DNA of 7,828 nt from Lachnospiraceae bacterium UBA3863 (GCA_002392385.1 DGGX01000124.1:1-7828), one strand, 5' to 3'. Numbered from the stretch's first letter, positions 1 through 6,112 are shown. The notes: a model not told the origin generated them from the sequence alone. A program made the numbers and translations.

Positions 1-234
1 ATGCTGGCCACCGGCGGCAGCGCCGTGGCGGCTGTCCAGATGCTCAAGGATCACGGCTGCAGGAAGCTCCACTTCCTCTGCATCATCGCCGCGCCGGAAG
101 GCATCAAGGCCTTCACGGAAGCCCATCCCGACGTGGATCTGGTCGTCGGCGCCCTGGATGATCACCTCAACGATCACGGCTACATCGTTCCCGGCCTGGG
201 CGATGCCGGTGACAGGATCTTCGGCACCAAATAA
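1..234 (+). CDS. upp: Uracil phosphoribosyltransferase, C-terminal part (5' end outside window)
   Basis: This enzyme joins uracil to PRPP to give UMP in cytosolic pyrimidine salvage. The visible 77 residues begin with MLATGGSA, the part of the PRPP-binding loop that in intact Upp proteins follows an Asp-Pro pair. They continue through the APEG segment (residues 31-34) and end with the hallmark [18 protein letters not shown], the uracil-binding C-terminus of the family. Family members are about 208 residues long, so roughly 130 residues lie before the window. The ATG at base 1 is an internal methionine and not the real start. The frame closes with TAA at 232-234. The next co-directional gene encodes another pyrimidine enzyme. 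Identification is very secure from the C-terminal signature. Confidence 0.96.
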   Translation: MLATGGSAVAAVQMLKDHGCRKLHFLCIIAAPEGIKAFTEAHPDVDLVVGALDDHLNDHGYIVPGLGDAGDRIFGTK

Positions 235-235
235 A

Positions 236-297
236 AAAGCAGGCCCCGGATTTGGTTCATCACTGTGAGCCTGCTTTCGCAGCCTGCTGCGCAGGCT
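236..297 (+). promoter_or_regulatory. Interleaved inverted repeats after upp: terminator or attenuator-like leader
   Basis: Two hairpins can form. The first pairs AAAGCAGGC (236-244) with GCCTGCTTT (269-277), a 9-bp stem with a 24-base loop, flanked by an A run on the left and only three T on the right. The second pairs AGCCTGC (281-287) with GCAGGCT (291-297) around a TGC loop and has no T tract. The four 6-mers GCAGGC (239-244), GCCTGC (269-274), GCCTGC (282-287) and GCAGGC (291-296) can also pair in exclusive alternatives, as in attenuators. The element fills most of the 93-base gap before the deaminase gene. The pairing is seen directly. A termination or attenuation role is inferred, and the short T run makes it uncertain. 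Confidence 0.5.
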
Positions 298-327
298 GTC
301 ACTACGCTGTGAATAGGGAGCGAACCT

Positions 328-819
328 ATGGAAAAGATCAGGAAGAGAAAAGAGTATATCACCTGGGACGAGTATTTCATGGGCGTGGCGCAGCTGTCCG
401 GCATGCGGTCCAAGGACCCCAACACGCAGGTGGGCTCCTGTATCGTGAGCAACGATCACAAGATCCTCTCCATGGGCTATAACGGCCTGCCGAAGGGATG
501 CTCGGACGATGAGTTTCCCTGGGCCAGGGAAGGCGATCTGCTGGAGACCAAATATCCCTTTGTGGTCCACAGTGAGCTCAATGCCATCCTGAATTTCCGG
601 GGCGGGACACTGGAAGGCTCCACCCTCTATGTCTCCCTTTTCCCCTGCAATGAGTGTGCCAAGGCCATCATTCAGGCAGGCATCCGGACCGTTGTCTATG
701 ACAGCGACAAGTACGCCGATTCCGATACCACCGTCGCCAGCAAGCGCATGTTCGATGCCGCAGGCGTGCGGTACTATCAGTACCAGCACACCGGCCGGCG
801 GGTGGAAGTAGAACTGTAA
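328..819 (+). CDS. Deoxycytidylate (dCMP) deaminase family protein
   Basis: This zinc enzyme is predicted to deaminate dCMP to dUMP, the substrate of thymidylate synthase. The 163-residue protein carries the cytidine-deaminase zinc motif in two parts: H81-S-E83, with His as ligand and Glu as proton shuttle, and P106-C107-x-x-C110, with two Cys ligands. The stretches KDPNTQVG (29-36), GYNGLPKGCSDD (50-61), TKYPFV (74-79), LFPCNECAK (104-112) and SDKYADSD (126-133) resemble the vertebrate and phage dCMP deaminase type more than a minimal ComEB. The usual HAE is HSE here. The start is supported by AGGGAG at 315-320, 7 bases before the ATG. It lies downstream of upp in the same direction, consistent with a pyrimidine salvage group, although hairpins separate them. 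It converges with the next gene, leaving 21 bases between stops and no evident terminator. Confidence 0.9.
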   Translation: MEKIRKRKEYITWDEYFMGVAQLSGMRSKDPNTQVGSCIVSNDHKILSMGYNGLPKGCSDDEFPWAREGDLLETKYPFVVHSELNAILNFRGGTLEGSTLYVSLFPCNECAKAIIQAGIRTVVYDSDKYADSDTTVASKRMFDAAGVRYYQYQHTGRRVEVEL

Positions 820-840
820 AGAAGTGTAATATAAGAAGGT

Positions 841-1446
841 CTATGACAGCCGGTACTGCCTGACGGGGCGGTGCCGGCCGTTTTCTGACGCGTAGACCCG
901 GACCTCGCAGTTATGGGGCTTGGGCCGCCAGAGGATCCCGTCGGGGCGGTCTTCCATATAGCCGCAGAGAGCGCGCAGGATCCCGCCGTGGCAGGCGACG
1001 AGGACGTTGTCCCAGCCGGCCTCCCGGCCGGCCGCTTCCAGATCCTGCAGGAAGCTGCGGGCGCGGGCGGTCATGGAGGCGATGGTCTCCACCGTAGGCG
1101 GCGCGGGGAATCGCTCCGGCAGGGCCCAGTAGGCCGTCATGCGGGGGCCGAGAAGATAATATTTGCTCTGTTCATATCTGCCGAAATCCGTCTCGATGAG
1201 TCTCTCGTCGAGACGGATCTCTTCTGCGGGGACATTGCCCAGGATAGAAGCCGTCACCACCGCCCTCTGCAGAGGACTGGCGTAGACCGCGTCGAAACGC
1301 AGGTCGGGATGAGCCTCTGTCAGCTGCTGCCGCATCCGGCGGGCCTGGTCCAGGCCGGTATCGTTGAGGGGGTAGTCTGTCCGCCCCTGCATGAGTTTTT
1401 TCTTATTCAGGTCAGTCTGACCGTGTCTTGTGAGCCAGATATACAT
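841..1446 (-). CDS. Histidine phosphatase (phosphoglycerate-mutase-like) family protein
   Basis: This 201-residue protein belongs to the histidine phosphatase superfamily, which passes phosphate through a covalent phosphohistidine. The N-terminal signature is R7-H8-G9-Q10-T11, with H8 the expected nucleophile. SPLQRA (57-62) supplies the second conserved Arg (R61), LIETDFGRYE (83-92) supplies the acidic residue (E85 region), and the C-terminal CHGG (152-155) supplies the second catalytic His (H153). No signal peptide or membrane segment is visible, so it should be cytosolic. The start has GGAGG 8 bases upstream (plus-strand positions 1455-1459). The exact substrate cannot be read from sequence. 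Relatives include cofactor-dependent phosphoglycerate mutases, alpha-ribazole phosphatases (CobC) and broad-range sugar phosphatases. No cobalamin genes lie nearby, so CobC is not favoured. The gene diverges from the flavodoxin/ferredoxin gene and may share its control region. Confidence 0.88.
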   Translation of the reverse strand: MYIWLTRHGQTDLNKKKLMQGRTDYPLNDTGLDQARRMRQQLTEAHPDLRFDAVYASPLQRAVVTASILGNVPAEEIRLDERLIETDFGRYEQSKYYLLGPRMTAYWALPERFPAPPTVETIASMTARARSFLQDLEAAGREAGWDNVLVACHGGILRALCGYMEDRPDGILWRPKPHNCEVRVYASENGRHRPVRQYRLS

Positions 1447-1504
1447 GGACGGATCCTCCGGGTCCTTGCGACGGGTGTAAAATCAGCCGTTTCCTACAGA
1501 ATGA

Positions 1505-1513
1505 ATTGTACCA
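1505..1513 (-). promoter_or_regulatory. Candidate extended -10 promoter of the histidine phosphatase gene
   Basis: Read on the minus strand this is TGGTACAAT, an extended -10 (TG, one base, TACAAT). No good -35 is present at 17-18 bases; the nearest is CTAACA. It would start transcription about 50 bases before the ATG at 1446. A perfect 10-base palindrome, CTTCCGGAAG (1519-1528), lies just upstream in the spacer region and could be an operator. This is inference from motif match only. I could not pick a confident promoter for the opposite gene that starts at 1585. Confidence 0.4.
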
Positions 1514-1584
1514 TACCTCTTCCGGAAGTGTTAGGATAGAGGTGGGGATGTTTCAAGTATCATGTACATATAAAGGAGGGTGTG

Positions 1585-2418
1585 ATGAACAAGATCCGGG
1601 CAATCTTTTTCAGTCCGACAGGCAATACCGCACATGTGGTCCGGCATGTCGCGGAGAGGCTGAGCATAAAGCTGGGGATCCCTGTGGAAACACTGGATCT
1701 GACACTGCCTGAGCAGCGCGAGGAGGTACAGAACCTGGGGCCTGAGGACCTGGCGGTGGTCGGGACTCCCACTTACGCGGGCCGTGTGCCCAATAAGATC
1801 CTGCCGGAGCTGCAGCGCCTGCTCAAGGGGCAGGACACCAGAGCGATCGGCATCGTTACCTTCGGAAACCGGGCCTATGACAGTTCGCTGGCGGAGCTTC
1901 TGGAGGTGCTGGAGGCGAACGGCTTCGAGCCCGTGGCCGGCGGGGCCATGGTGTGCTCTCATGTATTCAGTGAGGAGATCGCCCCGACGAGACCGGATGT
2001 GGGGGACTGGGCGCAGGCGGATGCCTGGGCGGATGCCGTGGCGCGCCGGCTGACAGACCGGGAGGCAGAGGCGCAGAGGCCGGTCTTCCTGCAGGCCCTG
2101 TCCGCGGCACGCATCCCCGTGGGGCCCTATTACACACCCCTGGGCACAGACGGACTGCCGGCCAGGTTCCTTAAGGCCAAACCGGTCACAGACCTGGAGC
2201 TCTGCGTGCGCTGCGGCATGTGCGTGCACGTATGTCCCATGGGCTCCATTCCCTCGGAGGATCCCTCCACCACCACGGGCATCTGTATCAAGTGCCAGGC
2301 CTGCATACAGCTCTGTCCCCACATGGCCAGACACTTTAAGGATCCGGCCTTCGTGTCCCATGTGCGGATGCTGGAGGAGAACTACACCAGACCTGCCCGG
2401 GCGGAATTCTTCCTTTAA
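1585..2418 (+). CDS. EFR1-type flavodoxin-like / 4Fe-4S ferredoxin fusion protein
   Basis: This is a two-domain redox protein of 277 residues. Residues 1 to about 165 resemble a flavodoxin fold: a first beta strand (IRAIFFS), then the phosphate-binding loop S10-P-T12-G13-N14-T15, and a second FMN-side segment with TPTYAGRVP at 61-69. Residues 205-250 hold two bacterial ferredoxin motifs: C207-x2-C210-x2-C213-x3-C217-P and C234-x2-C237-x2-C240-x3-C244-P, enough for two 4Fe-4S clusters. Such EFR1-family proteins are presumed soluble electron carriers in anaerobes; no specific reaction or partner is established from this sequence. The ATG at 1585 is preferred over the in-frame GTG at 1582 because AGGAGG (1574-1579) lies 5 bases before the ATG but only 2 before the GTG. 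Its stop codon shares bases with the stop of an antisense LysR remnant. Confidence 0.88.
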   Translation: MNKIRAIFFSPTGNTAHVVRHVAERLSIKLGIPVETLDLTLPEQREEVQNLGPEDLAVVGTPTYAGRVPNKILPELQRLLKGQDTRAIGIVTFGNRAYDSSLAELLEVLEANGFEPVAGGAMVCSHVFSEEIAPTRPDVGDWAQADAWADAVARRLTDREAEAQRPVFLQALSAARIPVGPYYTPLGTDGLPARFLKAKPVTDLELCVRCGMCVHVCPMGSIPSEDPSTTTGICIKCQACIQLCPHMARHFKDPAFVSHVRMLEENYTRPARAEFFL

Positions 2419-2645
2419 AGGGAGGGAGAGGCCGGCTGACTGCGTCCGATATCCCGGAAGCATTCTCTGAGCAGTTCCAGAAATCTTGCCGCGTAGCGCG
2501 GTATATAACGGTCCTTGTTCCATAGGAGAGAGATCTCCTGGAGCAAGGGCCTGTTTTTATAGTGAAGAGTCCTGACCTGGCAGCGTCCGGCGGGGTATTT
2601 TATATCAACAGCTTTCAGGCTTTCAAAGAGACCAAGTTTTAACTG
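2415..2645 (-). pseudogene. C-terminal remnant of a LysR-type transcriptional regulator
   Basis: The minus strand is open for 76 codons between TAA at 2648-2646 and TAA at 2417-2415. The translation contains QEISLLWNKDRYIPRYAARF and then LELLRECF. This is the typical end of LysR effector domains, where a basic 'W-x-K-D-R-Y' stretch is followed by an 'AAR-F-x-E-L' helix. Intact family members have about 300 residues, so only the last quarter is left. No start codon with a ribosome site is present, and reading further upstream (2646-2700) gives nothing LysR-like. The fragment is therefore a decayed or truncated gene and not a small protein. It points away from the gltS-family gene, the usual placement of a divergent regulator. 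It overlaps the end of the ferredoxin gene by 4 bases (TTAA, 2415-2418). Recognition rests on motif memory, not a search. Confidence 0.72.
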
Positions 2646-2735
2646 TTAGAATACGATGAAGGTAAATGATAACATTTTAGCATCGGTAAGCGGTCGTTTC
2701 TGTCAATTTTTTTCAAAACCAAGAAGGGGGAAACT
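2646..2735 (+). promoter_or_regulatory. A/T-rich leader and probable promoter region of the gltS-family gene
   Basis: Base composition shifts to A/T-rich right where the LysR remnant stops. A weak -35-like TTAACT (2639-2644) lies 17 bases before GTAAAT (2662-2667), and a GATAAC (2668-2673) offers another -10. None is close to consensus, so no single promoter is asserted. The ribosome site AAGGGGG (2724-2730) lies 5 bases before the ATG at 2736 and fixes the start. A run of seven T occurs at 2707-2713, but no hairpin precedes it. Confidence 0.35.
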
Positions 2736-3962
2736 ATGGAAGAAATCAGGACAATCCAGATCGGAATGTTCGAGATGATGGCCATCGTCGTCCTGGTGAT
2801 CTACTTCGGACAGTGGGTAAGGGAGAAGCTTCCTGTCCTCAAGAAGTACTGCATCCCCAGCGCGGTCGTCGGCGGCACGATCTTCTCGATCCTCACCTGT
2901 ATCCTCTACCTCACGGGAATTGTTCAGTTTGAGTGGGAAAACCAGTCTGTCATGAACAATTTCTTCTACAACATCTTCTTCGCTGCTTCGGGTATGTCCG
3001 CATCCCTGGCGCTGCTGAAGAAGGGCGGCAAGCTGGTCGTGATCTTCTCTATTCTGGCTGCAGTCCTTGCAGTTCTGCAGAACGCGCTGGCTCTCGGCGT
3101 CGGCACGGCCATGGGCATGAACCCGCTGACCGCTCTGATGGCCGGTTCCACACCTCTGACCGGCGGCCACGGCAATGCCGCTTCCTTCGGCCCGATCGCT
3201 GCTGAGATGGGCGGCGTCGGCGCTGTCGAAGTCGCTGTCGCGTGCGCGACCTTCGGTCTGATCTCCGGCTGCCTGATCGGCGGACCTATCGGCCGTCAGC
3301 TGATCAAGAAGAATCATCTGGACGAGAACTATGTGGAAGAGAAGGAAGAGACATTCGGCGAGAAGCTGGTGCACGCTTTCAGCGGCGACGAGTGCCAGAA
3401 GGCATGGTTCCTGCTGATTATCGCCTGCGGTCTCGGCCAGGTGCTCCTGCAGATCCGTCAGGTCATCCTGCCCAACCTCAACATGCCTATCCACGTCATG
3501 TGCATGGCTGCCGGTATCATCATCCGTCTGATCATGGACAAGACCGGCAAGGGTTCCGACGCTTTCTATGAGACCACTGACAATGTCGGCGAAATCTGCC
3601 TGGCACTGTTCGTTTCTCTGTCCATCATCACCATGAAGCTGTGGCAGCTCATCGATCTGGCGCTTCCGCTGATCGTCATCCTTCTGCTCCAGCTGGTGCT
3701 GATCTACCTGTTCGTGACGCTCATCACCTTCAACCTCTGCGGCAGGAACTACGACGCGGCGATCATCGCTGTCGGTCACACCGGCTTCGGCCTTGGCGCT
3801 GTTCCGGTCTCCATGGCGACGATGTCCTCTGTCTGCGAACAGTACTACTATTCGAAGCTCGCGTACTTCGTGGTGCCGCTGATCGGCGGATTCATTTCCA
3901 ACATCACGAACGCTATCGCGATCACGACATTCCTGAATATCGCAGCCGGCATGCTTCACTAA
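2736..3962 (+). CDS. gltS: Sodium/glutamate symporter, GltS (ESS) family
   Basis: This 408-residue integral membrane protein is predicted to import glutamate or a related anion with sodium. Family marks appear twice, as expected for the inverted-repeat GltS fold. The first half has IPSAVVGG (40-47) and the re-entrant-loop motif STPLTGGHGNAASFGP (138-153). The second half has GRNYDAAIIAVGHTGFGLGA (336-355), followed by SKLAYFVVPLIGGF (373-386) near the C-terminus. About ten hydrophobic segments are visible, including residues 13-24, 43-62, 100-125, 160-184, 224-240, 252-268, 285-304 and 308-334. The charged stretch 189-213 fits the central cytoplasmic loop. The length matches the family (about 400). 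Arginine codons include several CGT and isoleucine is mostly ATC, a pattern often seen in well-expressed genes. The substrate could differ from glutamate. It sits between a LysR remnant and an AEC permease and is followed by a terminator, so it is probably monocistronic. Confidence 0.92.
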   Translation: MEEIRTIQIGMFEMMAIVVLVIYFGQWVREKLPVLKKYCIPSAVVGGTIFSILTCILYLTGIVQFEWENQSVMNNFFYNIFFAASGMSASLALLKKGGKLVVIFSILAAVLAVLQNALALGVGTAMGMNPLTALMAGSTPLTGGHGNAASFGPIAAEMGGVGAVEVAVACATFGLISGCLIGGPIGRQLIKKNHLDENYVEEKEETFGEKLVHAFSGDECQKAWFLLIIACGLGQVLLQIRQVILPNLNMPIHVMCMAAGIIIRLIMDKTGKGSDAFYETTDNVGEICLALFVSLSIITMKLWQLIDLALPLIVILLLQLVLIYLFVTLITFNLCGRNYDAAIIAVGHTGFGLGAVPVSMATMSSVCEQYYYSKLAYFVVPLIGGFISNITNAIAITTFLNIAAGMLH

Positions 3963-3997
3963 ACCGGTTCATAGCAAGTAATCTGCGACCGCTGTAA

Positions 3998-4042
3998 GCG
4001 ACCCGCGCCGAGGGAGATGATCCTCCGGCGCGGGCCGCTTTA
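3998..4042 (+). terminator. Rho-independent terminator after the gltS-family gene
   Basis: CCCGCGCCG (4002-4010) pairs perfectly with CGGCGCGGG (4026-4034). The stem extends outward through GCG (3998-4000) with CGC (4036-4038) across an A/C mismatch, and inward in part through AGG/CCT. The T tract is short (TTTAT, 4039-4043). A longer run of seven T follows at 4056-4062. The position about 35 bases after the gltS stop and before the AEC leader supports termination. Confidence 0.75.
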
Positions 4043-4111
4043 TGCCTGGGTATTGTTTTTTTGCGGGAGCAGACTTTACACGGGCAGCGGTCTGGAGTAA
4101 GGTTGCAGATA

Positions 4112-4129
4112 AGTCTTCCGGGTAAGACT
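4112..4129 (+). other. Small hairpin in the leader of the AEC permease gene
   Basis: AGTCTT (4112-4117) pairs perfectly with AAGACT (4124-4129) around a six-base loop CCGGGT. It lies 33 bases before the ATG at 4163. A tandem pair of ATTCTGA (4136-4142 and 4143-4149) follows directly, just ahead of the ribosome site. It could be an operator dyad or an RNA hairpin, and no function can be assigned. I found no convincing promoter in 4043-4162. Confidence 0.3.
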
Positions 4130-4162
4130 ACATTTATTCTGAATTCTGAGAGGTGTTGTGAT

Positions 4163-5251
4163 ATGCTGGCTGTCCTTGCCTATGCTTTTAGCGCGATCAT
4201 GCCGATCATCCTGCTGATCCTGACGGGCGTGCTCGCAAGGCGGACGGGCTTTCTGGATCCTGCGACGACCAGGAAGCTCAACCGGTTCAACTTCCGGTTC
4301 AATTTCATGGCGATGGTGTTCGTCAATATCTACGGCGTGGAGTCCATCCGGCAGATGCCGCTGCGGATGGGGCTCTTCTGTATCATATCGCTGTCGGTCC
4401 TGATCCTCCTGAGCATCGCGCTATCCGGCCTCCTGACCCGGGAGCGGTTCCGCAGGGGCGTACTCATGCAGTCCGTATTCCGCTCCAACTACGCCGTGAT
4501 CGGGCTGGCAGTCGTCACTTCGCTTGTCGGTGAGGAGGGGGCGCGCCTGGCTGCTTTCCTGCAGCTGCCGGTGGTCATGCTGTTCAACCTGGCCAGTGTG
4601 ACGGCGCTGTCCGTGTTCTGCGATTATGAGGCGCAGTACCGGCTGTACGGCGAGGGACCGCTTGCGGAAACGGGCGGCACAGCGGCCGGCAGGCAGGCAC
4701 AGGCATCCGCCGGCGTGGACTTGGGACAGGTTCTGAAGCGCATCCTCACCAACCCGCTGGTCCAGGGCCTGATGCTCGGTTTTGTGACGCTGATCATAAG
4801 GGAACTGGTGCCGGCGGGGCTCGATGGAGAGAAGGTCTTTCTTCTGCAGCGGGATCTTCCCTGGCTCTATTCCCCGATTCAGTCTCTGGGAAAAGTGGCG
4901 ACGCCCCTTGCACTGATCGTGCTGGGCGCGCAGCTGGAGATGAGTGAGATCCGGGGCTTCAGGAAGGAGCTGATCGCCGGTGTGCTGATGCGCCTGGTCC
5001 TGGCGCCGGCGCTCGGCTTCAGCATGCTGTTCCTGGCGGTGAAGGCCGGCTGGGTGCAGGTGGGACCGCCGGAGATCGCGGTGCTCCTCTCGATCTACGG
5101 ATCCCCGCAGGCGGTGGCTTCCATCGTCATGTCCGCCGAGATGGGCGGAGACAGCCATCTGGCGGGACAGATTGTTGTCTGGAGCAGCATCTTCGGCATG
5201 GGATCGCTGTTCATCCTGATCTTCATCATGCGTTCGATCGGACTTCTGTAA
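4163..5251 (+). CDS. AEC-family (auxin efflux carrier-like) transporter
   Basis: This 362-residue membrane protein belongs to the AEC/bile-acid-transporter-like fold, whose bacterial members move organic acids such as malate or malonate. The N-terminal half has hydrophobic segments near 8-24, 46-57, 70-90 and 112-150. The first shows the ILTGVLARRTGFLD pattern typical of AEC N-termini, and FRSNYAVIGL (106-115) is the conserved helix with Asn. A hydrophilic loop follows at 155-187. The second half has TNPLVQGLMLG (196-206), KVATPLALIVLGAQL (244-258), and two more helical regions at 270-296 and 335-358. The start at 4163 is favoured over the upstream TTG at 4061 because GAGAGG (4148-4153) lies 9 bases before it and the protein then begins with the first helix. 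The substrate is unknown. The gene is isolated from gltS by a terminator and converges on the TauE/SafE gene. Confidence 0.86.
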   Translation: MLAVLAYAFSAIMPIILLILTGVLARRTGFLDPATTRKLNRFNFRFNFMAMVFVNIYGVESIRQMPLRMGLFCIISLSVLILLSIALSGLLTRERFRRGVLMQSVFRSNYAVIGLAVVTSLVGEEGARLAAFLQLPVVMLFNLASVTALSVFCDYEAQYRLYGEGPLAETGGTAAGRQAQASAGVDLGQVLKRILTNPLVQGLMLGFVTLIIRELVPAGLDGEKVFLLQRDLPWLYSPIQSLGKVATPLALIVLGAQLEMSEIRGFRKELIAGVLMRLVLAPALGFSMLFLAVKAGWVQVGPPEIAVLLSIYGSPQAVASIVMSAEMGGDSHLAGQIVVWSSIFGMGSLFILIFIMRSIGLL

Positions 5252-5252
5252 A

Positions 5253-5268
5253 AGAGGGGACTTCCTCT
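5253..5268. terminator. Possible shared terminator of the convergent AEC and TauE/SafE genes
   Basis: AGAGG (5253-5257) pairs with CCTCT (5264-5268) around a six-base loop. Read on the minus strand it is followed by a run of T (complement of A at 5250-5253), as expected for a terminator of the TauE/SafE gene. On the plus strand only TAT follows, so termination there is weaker. The hairpin overlaps the TauE/SafE stop codon. A 5-bp stem is short, hence the modest confidence. Confidence 0.35.
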
Positions 5269-6031
5269 ATCCGGCAATCAACTCAAGCACTGTGCGGCAC
5301 AGGAAGATGGTCAGGACGATCAGCATCATGGGGCGGACGATATCCGCCCCCTTTTTGTCAAAAAAGTTGACACCGATGTAGTTGCCGGCGATGTTGCAGA
5401 GGCCGGCTGCCAGTCCCAGAGGGACCAGGGTCTGACCGGCGGTCAGGAAGACGGCCAGAGAGACGATGTTGGTGGTGAGGTTGATGATCTTGGTCAGGCC
5501 GTTGGCATCCCGCAGGGACAGGTGGGCGACGCCGGTCAGGAGCAGGATCAGAAAGGTCCCCGTTCCCGGTCCGTAGAAGCCGTCGTAGACGCCGATGCCC
5601 AGGGCGACCGCGGCTGTGATGACCAGGGTCTTCCGGAGACCGTAGGGCTCCCTGTCCCCGTCCAGGGCGCGGGTCCGGAGAACGATGACGGCCGTGACCG
5701 GCAGGATCACCAGGAGGAGCATCTTGAAGATCTGGTTGCTGATGAGCAGATTCAGCCTGGCGCCGGCCCAGGACCCCATCAGGGCAAAAGGGACCGCGCA
5801 GACAGCCGTCTGCAGATGGACATAGCCGGAACGGGCGAAACGGAATGTGGAAACCCCTGTGCCCAGGGCGGAACTGAGCTTATTGGTACCGATGGCCTGA
5901 TGCGGCGGCAGGCCGACGAGCATATAGGCGGGAAGAGAGATCAGACCGCCTCCCCCGGCGATCGCGTCCACCAGACCGGCGGCAAAAACAAGGGGAAAAA
6001 CAGGCCAGAATCGAAGTAAAGTCTGCAGCAT
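5267..6031 (-). CDS. TauE/SafE-family (YfcA-like) membrane permease
   Basis: This 254-residue protein has about eight hydrophobic segments in two similar halves. The family signature occurs in both: VDAIAGGGGLISLPA (21-35) followed by GTNKLSS (48-54) in the first half, and GVYDGFYGPGTGTF (147-160) followed by NLTTNIVSL (184-192) in the second. Members are proposed exporters of sulfite, sulfoacetate or other small organosulfur or organic anions. Most are uncharacterised, so the substrate here is unknown. The likely start is the ATG at 6031-6029, with AGGAG 7 bases upstream (plus-strand positions 6039-6043). The longer frame to 6121 would read back through its own promoter and is rejected. It is divergent from a LysR gene and preceded by a near-perfect promoter overlapped by a LysR-box dyad, so control by that regulator is likely. 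Confidence 0.9.
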   Translation of the reverse strand: MLQTLLRFWPVFPLVFAAGLVDAIAGGGGLISLPAYMLVGLPPHQAIGTNKLSSALGTGVSTFRFARSGYVHLQTAVCAVPFALMGSWAGARLNLLISNQIFKMLLLVILPVTAVIVLRTRALDGDREPYGLRKTLVITAAVALGIGVYDGFYGPGTGTFLILLLTGVAHLSLRDANGLTKIINLTTNIVSLAVFLTAGQTLVPLGLAAGLCNIAGNYIGVNFFDKKGADIVRPMMLIVLTIFLCRTVLELIAG

Positions 6032-6067
6032 CGCGTAACTCCTGTGGTTGAAAACGATTGTGTCCGC

Positions 6068-6096
6068 ATCATAACGCCGGGCAGGACCGGTGTCAA
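6068..6096 (-). promoter_or_regulatory. Consensus sigma-70/SigA-type promoter of the TauE/SafE gene
   Basis: On the minus strand TTGACA (plus-strand 6091-6096) is followed after exactly 17 bases by TATGAT (6068-6073). That is a perfect -35 and a five-of-six -10. Transcription would begin near 6061, giving a leader of about 30 bases before the ATG at 6031. The -35 lies inside the dyad described at 6087-6112, so a bound protein could block polymerase. Confidence 0.82.
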
Positions 6097-6112
6097 CGAA
6101 GTTGAGGACCGG
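6087..6112. promoter_or_regulatory. Probable LysR operator (T-N11-A dyad) in the divergent control region
   Basis: The core TCAACGAAGTTGA (6093-6105) is a perfect interrupted palindrome of 5-3-5 and fits the LysR T-N11-A box. Outer arms CCGGT (6087-6091) and ACCGG (6108-6112) are also inverted repeats, spaced 1 and 2 bases from the core. The site overlaps the -35 of the TauE/SafE promoter. It is centred about 66 bases upstream of the start predicted from the LysR gene's own -10, close to the -65 position classically used by LysR proteins. Binding by the adjacent LysR protein is inferred. Confidence 0.65.

Noticed and set aside
1531..2523. Minus-strand open frame of 330 codons antisense to the flavodoxin/ferredoxin gene
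   Set aside because: It is low-complexity and matches no family. In the shared stretch 2415-2523 a different minus-strand frame gives the convincing LysR ending instead.
2703..3959. Long minus-strand open frame of 418 codons across the whole gltS-family gene
   Set aside because: Its translation is rich in D, E, H, Q and R and has no family resemblance. It mirrors the codon structure of the membrane-protein gene on the other strand, a common artefact in G+C-rich DNA.
4061..4162. Upstream extension of the AEC gene from a TTG at 4061
   Set aside because: The extra 34 residues are hydrophilic, lack a ribosome site and overlap the region just after the gltS terminator. The ATG at 4163 has a Shine-Dalgarno sequence and begins with the first membrane helix.
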